From NCBI GenBank assembly GCA_016866335.1, contig VGMT01000001.1, positions 102,845 through 166,844 of the forward strand: 64,000 nt of DNA, given 5' to 3'. The notes beneath the pieces were generated by a model, which saw only the letters and a program-made list of their open reading frames with translations, was not told the DNA's origin and did not search any database. Each line of letters opens with the position of its first letter. The first letter of the stretch is position 1. Made by a program: the position numbers and the translations under genes. The DNA is from Bacteroidota bacterium (GTDB lineage Bacteria > Bacteroidota > Bacteroidia > CAIKAF01). Shown one piece after another: positions 45,922-55,276 of the stretch.

Positions 45922-46865
45922 TCTTCGGTTCCCAAGTTAATAAGGGCGTCGCCCAAATGCACTACGGGGTTGCAATTCAAACCGATAATAAAACCTTCTT
46001 TTTTAGCCACAATCAGCTGCCGTGTCATTCCATGAATATCGGTTACAACTCCAAGGGTTTGCTTTTTATGAATCCATTGCCCAGCCTCCACAAAAGATTG
46101 GAACAATCCCGACATGGGGCTCCGAATCCAAGACATGGATTTTAAAAAATGTAGGTTTTTTTGTTGTGCTGGGGGATTGTTGGCCATTCCCAAGTAGCTT
46201 AAGAACCGGTGTATGCCCTGATAGCCCTCGCTGATTGAAGTTTCGTCAAATCGCTGAGATTCGCCGCCTTCGTACACCAGAATTGATTTTTTTAATTGTT
46301 TAGCGGCTTGTCTAAGGCTCCCTGGCCGCAACGGAGCCTGGATGCTGAAGGGGGCGGCGAAGGCCTTAGCCAGTTCAAGGTTATTCCACCGATTTAATTC
46401 GGCCCGAATTTGCGGATAATTGTAGCGGCTGGCTCCGCCGGTGTGCAAATCTATACCCACATCGATAAGCGGAAGAATGCTGCGGTTAATTAAATGCGCC
46501 ATGCGCGAGGCCATGCTTCCATTCGCGCTGCCGGGAAAGGACCTGTTTACGTCTTTGCTTTGAACGGCGTCTCGGGTGGAGTGGATAAACCCAAAAGCAT
46601 TCAGCAGTGGAATGGTAATGGTGCTTCCGATATTAGGGACGTTTAGGCCTGATTCCAAAACACGACGAAGAATTTCAACTCCGTTAATTTCATCGCCATG
46701 CAATCCAGCCATTAGCAAAACTATGGGTCCAGGATCGGCAGAACGGCTAACATGAATGGGAACCTCGACCAGGGCTCCAGATGGAAAACTGCCTAAAGGC
46801 ATTTGAATTACCCGGCTTTCTCCTGGACCTATTGCTGATTGTCCAATAAAAAAGGGTTCAAGCAT
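45918..46865 (-). CDS. Succinylglutamate desuccinylase/aspartoacylase-family (M14-like) hydrolase
   Basis: 315 residues from the ATG at 46865 ([19 protein letters not shown]). Zinc ligands are visible in [17 protein letters not shown] (His and Glu) and [20 protein letters not shown] (His). The family cleaves N-acyl amino acids. Members of this branch are commonly encoded next to RimK-type ligases, as here. It overlaps the rimK-like gene by 8 bases and the dehydrogenase by 4. Confidence 0.82.
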   Translation of the reverse strand: MLEPFFIGQSAIGPGESRVIQMPLGSFPSGALVEVPIHVSRSADPGPIVLLMAGLHGDEINGVEILRRVLESGLNVPNIGSTITIPLLNAFGFIHSTRDAVQSKDVNRSFPGSANGSMASRMAHLINRSILPLIDVGIDLHTGGASRYNYPQIRAELNRWNNLELAKAFAAPFSIQAPLRPGSLRQAAKQLKKSILVYEGGESQRFDETSISEGYQGIHRFLSYLGMANNPPAQQKNLHFLKSMSWIRSPMSGLFQSFVEAGQWIHKKQTLGVVTDIHGMTRQLIVAKKEGFIIGLNCNPVVHLGDALINLGTEE

Positions 46866-47763
46866 TGATTCTGTCTTTCTGAATGCCATTGCGGAACTGA
46901 TTGCGTTCCATGTATTGAATAATCTTTCCGGCAATGTCTTTGCCTGTGGCCCTTTCAATGCCTTCCAAGCCGGGAGAAGAATTCACTTCCATCACCAAAG
47001 GTCCGCGTTTGGATTGCAACATATCCACACCGGCCACCCCTAATCCCATGGCTTTGGCAGCCCTAAGTGCGGTTTCTTTTTCTTCGGCGCTAAGGCGTAC
47101 AACGCTTGCTGTTCCGCCCTGGTGCAGGTTTGACCGAAATTCACCTTCTTTGGCCTGGCGTTTCATGGCTCCAACTACTTTTCCATCAACCACAAAAGCT
47201 CGAATATCGGCTCCTTTGGCCTCGGCTATGAATTCTTGCATTATGATGCGCACCTTAAGGCTGTGAAATGCCTCGACAACCGATTTAGCCGCATTTCTAT
47301 TTTCGGCCAACACTACGCCCAAGCCTTGGGTTCCCTCCAAAATTTTAATCACCACAGGGGTGCCTAAAATTTCCAAAATAGGGTCCACGTTTCGGGCAAA
47401 GTTTGTAAATACGGTTTTGGGCAAACCAAGGCCTGCCCTGCTTAAGATTTGCAGGGACCTTAATTTGTCGCGAGAACGAACCAAGGCTTGGCTTTCAACA
47501 GCCGAGAACACCTTTTTCATTTCAAATTGGCGAACCACGGCAGTACCATAAAAAGTTACCGAGGCTCCAATGCGGGGAATTACTCCATCTACATCGGTTA
47601 GATACCCGTTTTGGTAATAAATACCTGGATTTCGTTTCTCCATCAACAGATTGCATTTCAGCACGTCTATGACAGTTACTCGGTGGCCCCGTTGCTCAGC
47701 GGCCTGGACTAAGCGTTTGGTGGAATATAAATTGGCGTTTCTGGATAAGATAGCTAAATGCAT
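46858..47763 (-). CDS. rimK: RimK-family alpha-L-glutamate ligase
   Basis: 301 residues from the ATG at 47763 ([18 protein letters not shown]); the longer frame overlaps the MazG gene and does not look coding. ATP-grasp features: [55 protein letters not shown]. RimK adds glutamates to the C terminus of ribosomal protein S6; relatives act on other substrates. The pairing with an aspartoacylase-like gene is known elsewhere. A TAACTTTC box lies about 18 bases upstream. Confidence 0.88.
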   Translation of the reverse strand: MHLAILSRNANLYSTKRLVQAAEQRGHRVTVIDVLKCNLLMEKRNPGIYYQNGYLTDVDGVIPRIGASVTFYGTAVVRQFEMKKVFSAVESQALVRSRDKLRSLQILSRAGLGLPKTVFTNFARNVDPILEILGTPVVIKILEGTQGLGVVLAENRNAAKSVVEAFHSLKVRIIMQEFIAEAKGADIRAFVVDGKVVGAMKRQAKEGEFRSNLHQGGTASVVRLSAEEKETALRAAKAMGLGVAGVDMLQSKRGPLVMEVNSSPGLEGIERATGKDIAGKIIQYMERNQFRNGIQKDRINA

Positions 47764-47786
47764 AACCTTGGAAATAAGGCGGAAAG

Positions 47787-48116
47787 TTAAGAATTCAGCT
47801 TGGGATTCTGTTGGTGCCGTTGCTGGTCTCGGCTTGTTTTTTTCTGAATGTTGGCATGTAGGGCTTGGGTTAGGTCCACCCCCGTTTGATTTGCTAGGCA
47901 AATAAGCACCCAAAGCACATCAGCAAGTTCATCGGCCATGGACTCTTTTTCTTCGCCGGGTTTAAAGGATTGCTCTCCGTAGGTCCTTGAAACGATGCGA
48001 GCCAATTCACCGACTTCTTCGGTTAGAATGGCCATGTTGGTGAGTTCGTTGAAATATCGAACACCATGTTTTTTAATCCACTGGTCAATGGTTTCTTGGG
48101 CTTCTGCTAAGGTCAT
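47787..48116 (-). CDS. MazG-like nucleotide pyrophosphohydrolase
   Basis: 109 residues, a single MazG domain with the four-helix acidic motifs: [15 protein letters not shown] and [19 protein letters not shown]. Probably hydrolyses non-canonical or excess (d)NTPs. Its start overlaps the dtd stop by 4 bases. The window holds a second, unrelated MazG-superfamily gene at 1104-1517. Confidence 0.88.
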   Translation of the reverse strand: MTLAEAQETIDQWIKKHGVRYFNELTNMAILTEEVGELARIVSRTYGEQSFKPGEEKESMADELADVLWVLICLANQTGVDLTQALHANIQKKTSRDQQRHQQNPKLNS

Positions 48117-48571
48117 AGGTCTTTGATAAAGGAATCTAGAACAAGGGTAACGGGGCCATCGTTGATCAGGGCAACTTGCATATCTGCTCCAAATTGGCCT
48201 TGGTCCACCCGGGTATTGGTTTCTTTTTCTAAAGCCAACACAAACATTTCTACCATCATGCGGGCAAATTCGGGAGGGGCTGCCCGTTCAAAAGAAGGGC
48301 GTTGTCCACGTTTAAGGGAACCAAAAAGGGTAAACTGAGATACGACCAAGCACCGTGCCTGCAGTAGATCTTGCAAACTTAGGTTCATTTTTCCATTTTT
48401 ATCTGAAAAAATACGCATTCGCGCGATTTTGTGCACCAGGTATTGAATGTCGTCTTGGGAATCTCCCACTTCGATTCCCAGTAAAATAAGCAAGCCCTTA
48501 TCCATGCCGGCGATTTGCTTTCCGCCAACATGTACGGCAGCGGACTTTACGCGTTGAACAACCACTCTCAT
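48113..48571 (-). CDS. dtd: D-aminoacyl-tRNA deacylase
   Basis: 152 residues from the ATG at 48571 (MRVVVQRVKSAAVHV). It removes D-amino acids and glycine mischarged on tRNA. Conserved motifs include LVVSQFTLFGSLKRGQRPSF and the cross-subunit loop in ALINDGPVTLVLDS, which carries the expected Gly-Pro pair. Cytoplasmic dimer in the family. Confidence 0.95.
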   Translation of the reverse strand: MRVVVQRVKSAAVHVGGKQIAGMDKGLLILLGIEVGDSQDDIQYLVHKIARMRIFSDKNGKMNLSLQDLLQARCLVVSQFTLFGSLKRGQRPSFERAAPPEFARMMVEMFVLALEKETNTRVDQGQFGADMQVALINDGPVTLVLDSFIKDL

Positions 48572-48656
48572 GTGTTCAATAGTAAGAAATAGTTTTGAAA
48601 AAACTGAAGAACTGCCTTGGAATTTTATGGTCAGGCGTCTTGCAGATTGGGATTTG

Positions 48657-51025
48657 TCAGTCAACCAAGAGCAGCTTCAGGTTTTGTATGCCACCTTGTT
48701 CAAGATGGATCTTCAAAAAGTAGGTTCCAGAGGGTAAATTTGGCCTTTGAAATTCCTGGCAAGATGCATTAGCGCAGTCAAGTGTTTTTGATTGTAATGT
48801 TTGTCCTTGAAGATTTAGCAAATCAACTCTATGTAAGCCTTTGCCTAATCCGTAAAGGAAAAAACCAGAACGCGCAGGGTTTGGGGCAAGGGTTAACTGG
48901 TTTGATGTTTCTTGGTTCAAGTAGGTGGAGGCCAACACCTGACCGCTGCAGGCCAATCCCTTTGTGCTTCCGCCCCCGCTGTGCAACTGAACTTCGAAAG
49001 GATAATTTCCTGCAGGCAGGCCCGCCTTTAGTCGAACAGATAAAAAGACAGGTTGCCCGGTTACCACTCCTGCGGAAAAGGGCACCAAAATCGACGAGGA
49101 AAAAGAAACACCGTTTATAGAAAGTTCATAATTCGCACTTGCCACAACGGCAATATCTCCAGAGCCAGTTAGGTTGGATCCTGAAAGGGAGTAATTCTGA
49201 GCCAAACTAGGCCCTGAGCCTACTTGATAAACAAATCCTGTCAAGGTGTCGGGAGACACTACCAGGGACGGAATGGTGCCCGAAGTTTGGAATGAAACCG
49301 GATTATTGGACTCGGTGGTAGTCAAAAATAACTGATCGGGAAGGCAATACTCGTAGGCTCTTAGCCAGTAGGTTGTGTTGGGTTGCAAGCCTAAAATAGA
49401 AACAGGACCTCCGCCTGTGCCTGCAAATATGCACTGCTGCCCTACTCCATAAAGGGTATTTGCGGTTGGTAAAGTACCATTGACTGGAGGAACAAACGAG
49501 TTGCTGGTATTTAAATAAACAACCCTACCATCTCCATTTCCGTTTATCCAAGAGACATCGGCACCCACGCCGCTGATGTTGGAAGCCAATAGCTGAGATG
49601 TTTGTTGAGCGGGAGGGGAACAAGGTCCACCGCCTTGCGATTGGGTTTGAAAGGAATTTGGGTTTAAGGTGGCAGGTTGAATGTTGTAATTTCGGTCGGG
49701 ATTGCAAAATTCAAAAACGGCCACGTAATAGGTAATTCCAGGCTGCAGCCCACTTACAGAGACAGGCCCTGAATTAATTCCATTGAAAACACACTGTTGT
49801 CCGGAAGAATAAAGGGTATTGGGGGTGTAAAGGTATTTTGGGTATTCAGGTAAACTACCCTTCCGGCACCGCTACCGTTTGTCCAGTTAAGGGTTGCTGA
49901 ATTTGTACCAAGGTTTGAAAACACTAGGTTTGAGGCCTGAGTTAGCGGAGCTGAACAGGGTTGGGCAGAACACACATTTGAAAAGAGTCGGCCGGCACCG
50001 CCGTTGCCGCCGGGATTTCCTAAAAGGCTTGCACCACCTGCACCGCCAGAAATATCAATTCCGCTTTGAGCGGTGATAGCTGGGTTGGTATTTACTATGG
50101 GTTGTGTATTGATCGAGTTGTATAGCAGAAGAATTGAACCACCGCTGCCACCGCCACCGCCACAACCATAATGGCTGCCGCTTCCTCCGGATAGTCGCCC
50201 GGTTCCCCCCTCGCCGCCTTTAACAGAAAGCAAGGCAGCATTCCCCCAATTTATGGTTGAAGCAACGATGGCAAAGGCTCCCCCTCCGCTTCCTCCCCCT
50301 CCGCCTTTAACGGTTCCAATATTAACGTTGTAGGCTCCCCCGGCCCCGCCGCTGCCGCCCAGAAGGTTGGTATTGTTGTATTGAGTTGAAAATGCAGCAT
50401 CCCCATAGGTTTGAGAGGCCAAAGTAGCTCCCCCACAATTTCCGGAAACGGTGGCTCCTCCTTGAATTCCAAAACTGCCACCACCTCCTGCACCAAAGAC
50501 TGGATTAGAGGTGCCGCATCCAGGAGCCGGGCTTGCACCTCCCCCTTCTTGCCCTGATAGAGGAATAAAGGAAATCCCGCTTCCACCTCCAAGACCATTG
50601 TAATCGGCACCGTTTCCCCCATTTTGTCCACCCCCATTGTTGGCCACTCCTCCAGGAGCGTTTAAGGGTGCACTGGTATTGGTGGAGGACGCAGAAACGG
50701 ATGTACCGGCAGCTCCTGCAGCTAAGATTTTCCCTTGAATATTGGCCGTCCCTGTTACCCGAATTACCACGGGCTGGCTTCCAGAAATGGTCAGGGTATG
50801 GCCGGCATTCAAGGTGAAACTTGAAAAATCATATACACCGGAAGATATAGTAAGATTTCCCGTTGAAGAAAAGGCATTTGCATTGAATGGGGCAGGATTG
50901 TTTTGAGCGCTGCCCGTTCCGAAATCGCAAGGGCTAGTGGGAACTATGTAGTTTTGAGCAAAGGAAGAATCAAATGTTATACTAGCAACGACAACAAGAA
51001 TAAGCAGGGGAAAAGAACAGCGCAT
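48657..51025 (-). pseudogene. Frameshifted T9SS-secreted glycine-rich protein
   Basis: Two abutting frames belong to one gene. The 5' part (51025-49754) has a signal peptide (VVVASITFDSSFAQ), a glycine-rich region of about 230 residues and the start of a repeat (GRVVYLNTQNTFTPP). The 3' part (from about 49822 to 48657) resumes that repeat as NTLYSSGQQCVFNG, holds a second copy (GRVVYLNTSNSFVPP, then NTLYGVGQQCIFAG) and ends in a T9SS type A tail. The break lies at a run of five C on the coding strand (49821-49825); a sixth C would restore the frame. Confidence 0.75.
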
Positions 51026-51118
51026 ACTTCAAATTTGATTTATCGAAAGTAGCAAAAAGGCTTGAAAATCTTGGTAGTAAAGTCCTAACTACCCCCAATT
51101 GCGAAAAGTAAAAAGCCA

Positions 51119-51408
51119 TCAGAATTTACGAATCGCCCGCACCCCAACCACACCCGATTTAGCTTGAGCCAAACTTCGTCCTTCGGCCATCCAAAAATAC
51201 CAGGCTTCGCTGCTTCCCCATCTCTCGGTACTGCTCCACAGGGCAGATTCGCCTATAATTAGTGCGTTTTGAATTCCCGAAATGGTTTGATTTACGTTAA
51301 AACGATTTACATACAGCAATTTAAGTTCATCGATAGAGGGCAAATACCAATCGGAGTAGCCAGCGCTGACCAGGTTCAGAAAAGCTATAACCCACCTAAA
51401 TTTCCACT
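51119..51408 (-). pseudogene. DUF1566-type (Lcl) domain, 3' remnant
   Basis: About 95 codons with the C-terminal signature of the DUF1566 family: LVSAGYSDWYLPSIDELKLL, then SALWSSTERWGSSEAWYF and VGVRAIRKF. The frame is closed by a TAG at its upstream end and no signal peptide or N-terminal domain is present. It lies between the glycine-rich gene and the MORN giant gene. A decayed or truncated copy is more likely than a functional gene. Confidence 0.6.
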
Positions 51409-51570
51409 AAAAATAGAATAGATTTAATTCTTGCCTAAAAATCAGTTTTTAGTATATGTCAACCCCATCGACGTTAAAGCCCACCTGCATATGAATAAAA
51501 TATGACCAGAATTTTATCTTGAAGCGTCTTCAGACAATTAAAGGCATCAATAAACGAATGCACCGCCCCC
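51409..51570. other. AT-rich intergenic region with a perfect inverted repeat
   Basis: Contains CTAAAAA (51435-51441), TCAG, TTTTTAG (51446-51452), a perfect AT-rich hairpin that could end the MORN gene transcript on the minus strand. Otherwise nothing recognisable. Confidence 0.45.
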
Positions 51571-53883
51571 TCACCTACCTGGAGTCTGGGTATCAATCAC
51601 AACTCCATTTTTAAAGCTTACCCGTTTTATCCATTTTCCGTCGGAATTAAAGTATTCCCAGGTTCCGGATTTAGCTCCTTTTGAATAGCTACCCTTTAAT
51701 TGAATTTTGCCGTCCATGTGGTAGCGCTCGTAAGGTCCATCGAATTGCCCTTTCTTTTTGCGGTATGTGCCGGCTTTGGCTCCGTGCGGATAATAGAAAT
51801 ACCAGGTTCCCTCTTCTTGATCGTTGGCATAGCTTCCGGTTTGCTCCAACCTTCCATCGGAAGTGTACACCTGACTTTTCCCTTGGCGTAAGCCCCGCTT
51901 GAACTCTGTTTTTTGTTTTGGGTGCCCTGTTTCATGGTTCCAAATCCACAATCCCTCCCTTAAACCATCTTTGTACGCGCCTTGATACAGAATACCTCCC
52001 TTGTCTGTTTTTCCAATCCAAAGGCTGTCCATGCTTCCATACCTAAAGCGGCCAGCGTCTTTCAATAATCCATTGGGATGGTAAGATTCAAAATATCCAT
52101 GCTCACGGCCCTGCCAAAATTGGCCCTTGTGCTCCAGCTTGCCTGATTCGTAATAGTAGTTCCAATCTCCATCTTTTTGATCTTGCTTAAAATGTCCTTC
52201 TTTCCATATAATACCTGATTCATAGTTGTAAACCCAGGTTCCATTTCGTTTTCCCTCTGCGTAGTTGCCTCGGTAATGCTCAACCTTATCTGAATATCTG
52301 GCAATCCACAGGCTGTCTTGCAGATTGTTTGAAAAATATCCTTGCAATTCCACAAAACCTGATGGATGGTACCATTGCCAAAATCCCGTTTTAATGCCTT
52401 GATTGTAGTTAAACAGACCCGTTATGTGTCCTTCGGTATCGTAGGTTTTCCATTCCCCATGCATAGAATCCAACAGGTAGTTTCCCTCTTCCATGGGTTT
52501 TCCATTTGGGTGGTATTGAATCCAAGGGCCGCTGCGCTTGCCATTTTCAAAATATCCTTGCATTTTAGGTTGTCCGTTATCAAAAAAATAGCTGCTTTTG
52601 GTTTTACCGGAAAAATCGATGTTGGCCTGCAATCTTTTGTTGGGATAGTAATACCGGGCTTGGCCCAGCTTTAGGCCGTTAGAATACTGTTCAACTACGG
52701 CCGTATCACCTGAGCTGAAAAAAAACAATCGGAAACCATGCAATTCGCCGTTCAGGTAATCGGCCTTTTCTTCCAGGTTGCCATCTGCATTAAAACTGAG
52801 CATGGTACCGGTTGGCAAACCGTTTTTAAATTGAGCTTGTTTGGCTATTTTACCGTTGGTATGCCAAAATATCCAGTCGCCCTGGGGCAGGGTATCTGTT
52901 CCGCCACCTTTGGCTTCGAGTTGCCCATTTGGAAAATAGTTTTCAACTCTATTTGAATCGATAAGCCAGCGCTTCCGTATTCCATGAGGTTCTGAATAGT
53001 GCCATTTCCATTCGCCAATGGGATTGCCTTGAGGGCTAAAATGAACAATAGAATCTATTTTTCCATTTTCAAACCAACTTATCCATTCACCCACCAAAAT
53101 GCCATCGGCATATTGACCTTTGTAGCGTTGCTGTTTTTTAAGGTCCCAATGCCCTGTCCAAAGGCCATCTTTTTGGCCTTTGTCGTTGTATTTTCCCTTT
53201 TCTAAAGTCCGGCCATTGGGATAAAACCATGCCCATTTTCCCTTTGGTTGGTTGGGACTCCCTTCGCCTTCAACCTGCATTGTTCCATCTTGAAACCAGC
53301 CCTTAGTGGTTCCCTTTTCATGGTCAATGGTCATTTTGGGTTCGCCCCCGTCCCAGAAATAGGTCCAAATTCCAATGGGCTTGTCGTCCTTGAAACTCCC
53401 TTTAAAGGTGGTTTTACCTGTTCGTGAATAGTTGAGCCAGGTGCCTGTACGCTTTCCTTTTAAAAAAAATTGAACCGAAGCCGTTTGTCCATTGATATAC
53501 CAAGACTTCCAAGTTCCGTGTGGCAGACCAGAAATGTACCTTTTTTGTTGTTCGGGCTTTCCGTTGGAATGCCAGGTTTTCCAAGTTCCTGAGCCGCCCC
53601 CATCGCTTAAAGTTCCTTTTGCGGTAATATTTCCAAGTTCATTAAAATGAACTGCGGTTTTTTTTTGGTAATCAATGTTGGATTTTATGGAACCGTTGGG
53701 ATGGTAAAACGTCCATTTCCCTTGGGGTTTTCCATTTAATTCCATTCCTTCAGCCATCTTTCCTCCGCTTGGATACCGGTCTATTCTATGGGTTTGGCCA
53801 AATAGAGTTGCATTTGAATTGGGAAAAAACAGCTGAAGTGATAGGCAGAGAAAAAGAAAAAAAACAGGTCGAGCAGAATGCAT
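51571..53883 (-). CDS. Large secreted MORN/YwqK-type repeat protein
   Basis: 770 residues from the ATG at 53883, which follows a TAACTTTG box and gives a signal peptide (FFLFLCLSLQLFFPNSNA). The remainder is about 30 tandem repeats of 22-24 residues of the form G-x-W-x-x-Y/W-x-x-x-G-x (KWTFYHPNG, GTWKSWYINGQ, GPWIQYHPNGK, GTWEYFNSDG). There is no enzymatic domain and no T9SS tail. An extended solenoid of beta hairpins at the surface is inferred. The same repeat is found in the gene at 11568-12347. Confidence 0.8.
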   Translation of the reverse strand: MHSARPVFFLFLCLSLQLFFPNSNATLFGQTHRIDRYPSGGKMAEGMELNGKPQGKWTFYHPNGSIKSNIDYQKKTAVHFNELGNITAKGTLSDGGGSGTWKTWHSNGKPEQQKRYISGLPHGTWKSWYINGQTASVQFFLKGKRTGTWLNYSRTGKTTFKGSFKDDKPIGIWTYFWDGGEPKMTIDHEKGTTKGWFQDGTMQVEGEGSPNQPKGKWAWFYPNGRTLEKGKYNDKGQKDGLWTGHWDLKKQQRYKGQYADGILVGEWISWFENGKIDSIVHFSPQGNPIGEWKWHYSEPHGIRKRWLIDSNRVENYFPNGQLEAKGGGTDTLPQGDWIFWHTNGKIAKQAQFKNGLPTGTMLSFNADGNLEEKADYLNGELHGFRLFFFSSGDTAVVEQYSNGLKLGQARYYYPNKRLQANIDFSGKTKSSYFFDNGQPKMQGYFENGKRSGPWIQYHPNGKPMEEGNYLLDSMHGEWKTYDTEGHITGLFNYNQGIKTGFWQWYHPSGFVELQGYFSNNLQDSLWIARYSDKVEHYRGNYAEGKRNGTWVYNYESGIIWKEGHFKQDQKDGDWNYYYESGKLEHKGQFWQGREHGYFESYHPNGLLKDAGRFRYGSMDSLWIGKTDKGGILYQGAYKDGLREGLWIWNHETGHPKQKTEFKRGLRQGKSQVYTSDGRLEQTGSYANDQEEGTWYFYYPHGAKAGTYRKKKGQFDGPYERYHMDGKIQLKGSYSKGAKSGTWEYFNSDGKWIKRVSFKNGVVIDTQTPGR

Positions 53884-53935
53884 GGTTTGGCCAATATTTG
53901 TACTTTTCCCAAAGTTAATATCTCTGAAGAAACAA

Positions 53936-54499
53936 GTGCCACCTTTACGCATAAAGCCAGGATTAATGTTGTACGCTGACCCTAGAATGGAAGATGCGTA
54001 TTTTAAGCGAACGGCCGTGTTAATCTGTTCGTATTCAAAAAACGAGGGTGCATTGGGATTTATTATTAATCGGCCTCTTACTTTGCGGGTAAACGAGGTA
54101 TTGCCCTCGGAGCCCCACATTGCCAGAACCATCGGGTTTGGGGGACCTGTAGCCGATGACCAGTTGTTCTTTTTACATACCCTAGAATCATTGAAGCCCG
54201 ATACCATACCGGTGCAGGCTCCTGTTTATTGGGGCGGAGATTTTGATGTTTTGAGTGGGTTAATAAAAGAAGGACGTGCACCCGAATCCTCTGTTTCCTT
54301 TTTTGTGGGCTACAGCGGTTGGTCTGCTGGTCAATTGGAGGAAGAATTAGTGAGTGGAGCGTGGCTGAGCGATTATCCTGAGCCCAGCAGCTTTTGGCCA
54401 AAAAAGAGCCGTGAACGCTTGTGGAAAGACAAAATGAATGCCCAAGGAGGGAATTATGCTGTTTGGGCAAATTTTCCTGAATTCAGCAGTCAGAATTAA
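53936..54499 (+). CDS. algH: YqgE/AlgH family protein
   Basis: 187 residues if translation starts at GTG 53936; an ATG at 53882 overlaps the divergent MORN gene start, and an ATG at 53966 would remove the conserved IKPG. Family signatures: RIKPGLMLYADPRMEDAYFK, GALGFIINRPL, FGGPVADDQLFFLH, FFVGYSGWSAGQLEEEL. Broadly conserved, and named for an old link to alginate regulation in Pseudomonas; the molecular function is not settled. Confidence 0.85.
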   Translation: MPPLRIKPGLMLYADPRMEDAYFKRTAVLICSYSKNEGALGFIINRPLTLRVNEVLPSEPHIARTIGFGGPVADDQLFFLHTLESLKPDTIPVQAPVYWGGDFDVLSGLIKEGRAPESSVSFFVGYSGWSAGQLEEELVSGAWLSDYPEPSSFWPKKSRERLWKDKMNAQGGNYAVWANFPEFSSQN

Positions 54500-54528
54500 G
54501 AATTTAACCTCTGAGACAAAGCGGATTA

Positions 54529-55233
54529 TTAATCTGTTTTGGAATACACCAGCCTAAATCCGGCAACAGGAAAACCTAAACTGGGATGCACGTGGTTGGT
54601 TAATTTGTCGAGCCCCAGCAAGGCATATCCATAATTCCAAGCTCCCCCCCTCCATTCAACGGCCAAACTATCAAGGGGTTTCCATACTTGATCGGGCAAT
54701 GAAACGACCCATTCCCAAACATTTCCGGTCATGTCGTACAAACCCAATTCGTTGGGCCTTTTTTTCCCAACAGGTTGGGGTTGCCCTCCGCTGTTTTCGC
54801 GGTACCAGGCAAGAGCATCAATTGAGTTTCCCCCACTGAAACGGTAACCGCGGCTATATTGACCTCCTCGAGCGGCAAACTCCCATTCACCTGAATCAGG
54901 CAATCGATATGTCATTCCTGTTTTGGCGTTAAGGGCCTGAATAAAGGCATAAATTTCGTGCAAACTGATGTTTTCAACGGGGCATTTGGGGCATTTGGAA
55001 CGGGCCGCGGGCCAGGTCCCCATAACCTCCGCCCATTGTTCTTGACTGACCTCAAACTTACTAATCCAATAGGGCTTTTTAGGGACTTTGGCATTATCAG
55101 GAACATCTGGAACATCCACTAGAATAAAATCGAATTGGGCTGTTGCCGATGTAGGAATGGAAATATCCAAAGATACTTGGGCCAGCAATCCGCTAGCCAG
55201 GGAATATAGGAAGAGAATAAAACGGAGTTTCAT
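54529..55233 (-). CDS. SUMF1/formylglycine-generating-enzyme-like exported protein
   Basis: 234 residues from the ATG at 55233, with a signal peptide (LFLYSLASGLLAQ). The FGE-sulfatase fold is seen in ISKFEVSQEQWAEVMG, LPDSGEWEFAARGG, LYDMTGNVWEWV and VAGFRLVYSK. True FGEs need a Cys pair in the C-terminal third; I do not see it here, so it is more likely a structural or binding variant, as many Bacteroidota paralogues are. Downstream of the glycine-rich gene on the same strand. Confidence 0.8.
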   Translation of the reverse strand: MKLRFILFLYSLASGLLAQVSLDISIPTSATAQFDFILVDVPDVPDNAKVPKKPYWISKFEVSQEQWAEVMGTWPAARSKCPKCPVENISLHEIYAFIQALNAKTGMTYRLPDSGEWEFAARGGQYSRGYRFSGGNSIDALAWYRENSGGQPQPVGKKRPNELGLYDMTGNVWEWVVSLPDQVWKPLDSLAVEWRGGAWNYGYALLGLDKLTNHVHPSLGFPVAGFRLVYSKTD

Positions 55234-55276
55234 TCTTAGGAAGGTAAAAGCTGGCTTTAGGTGAATTACCAAAGGG

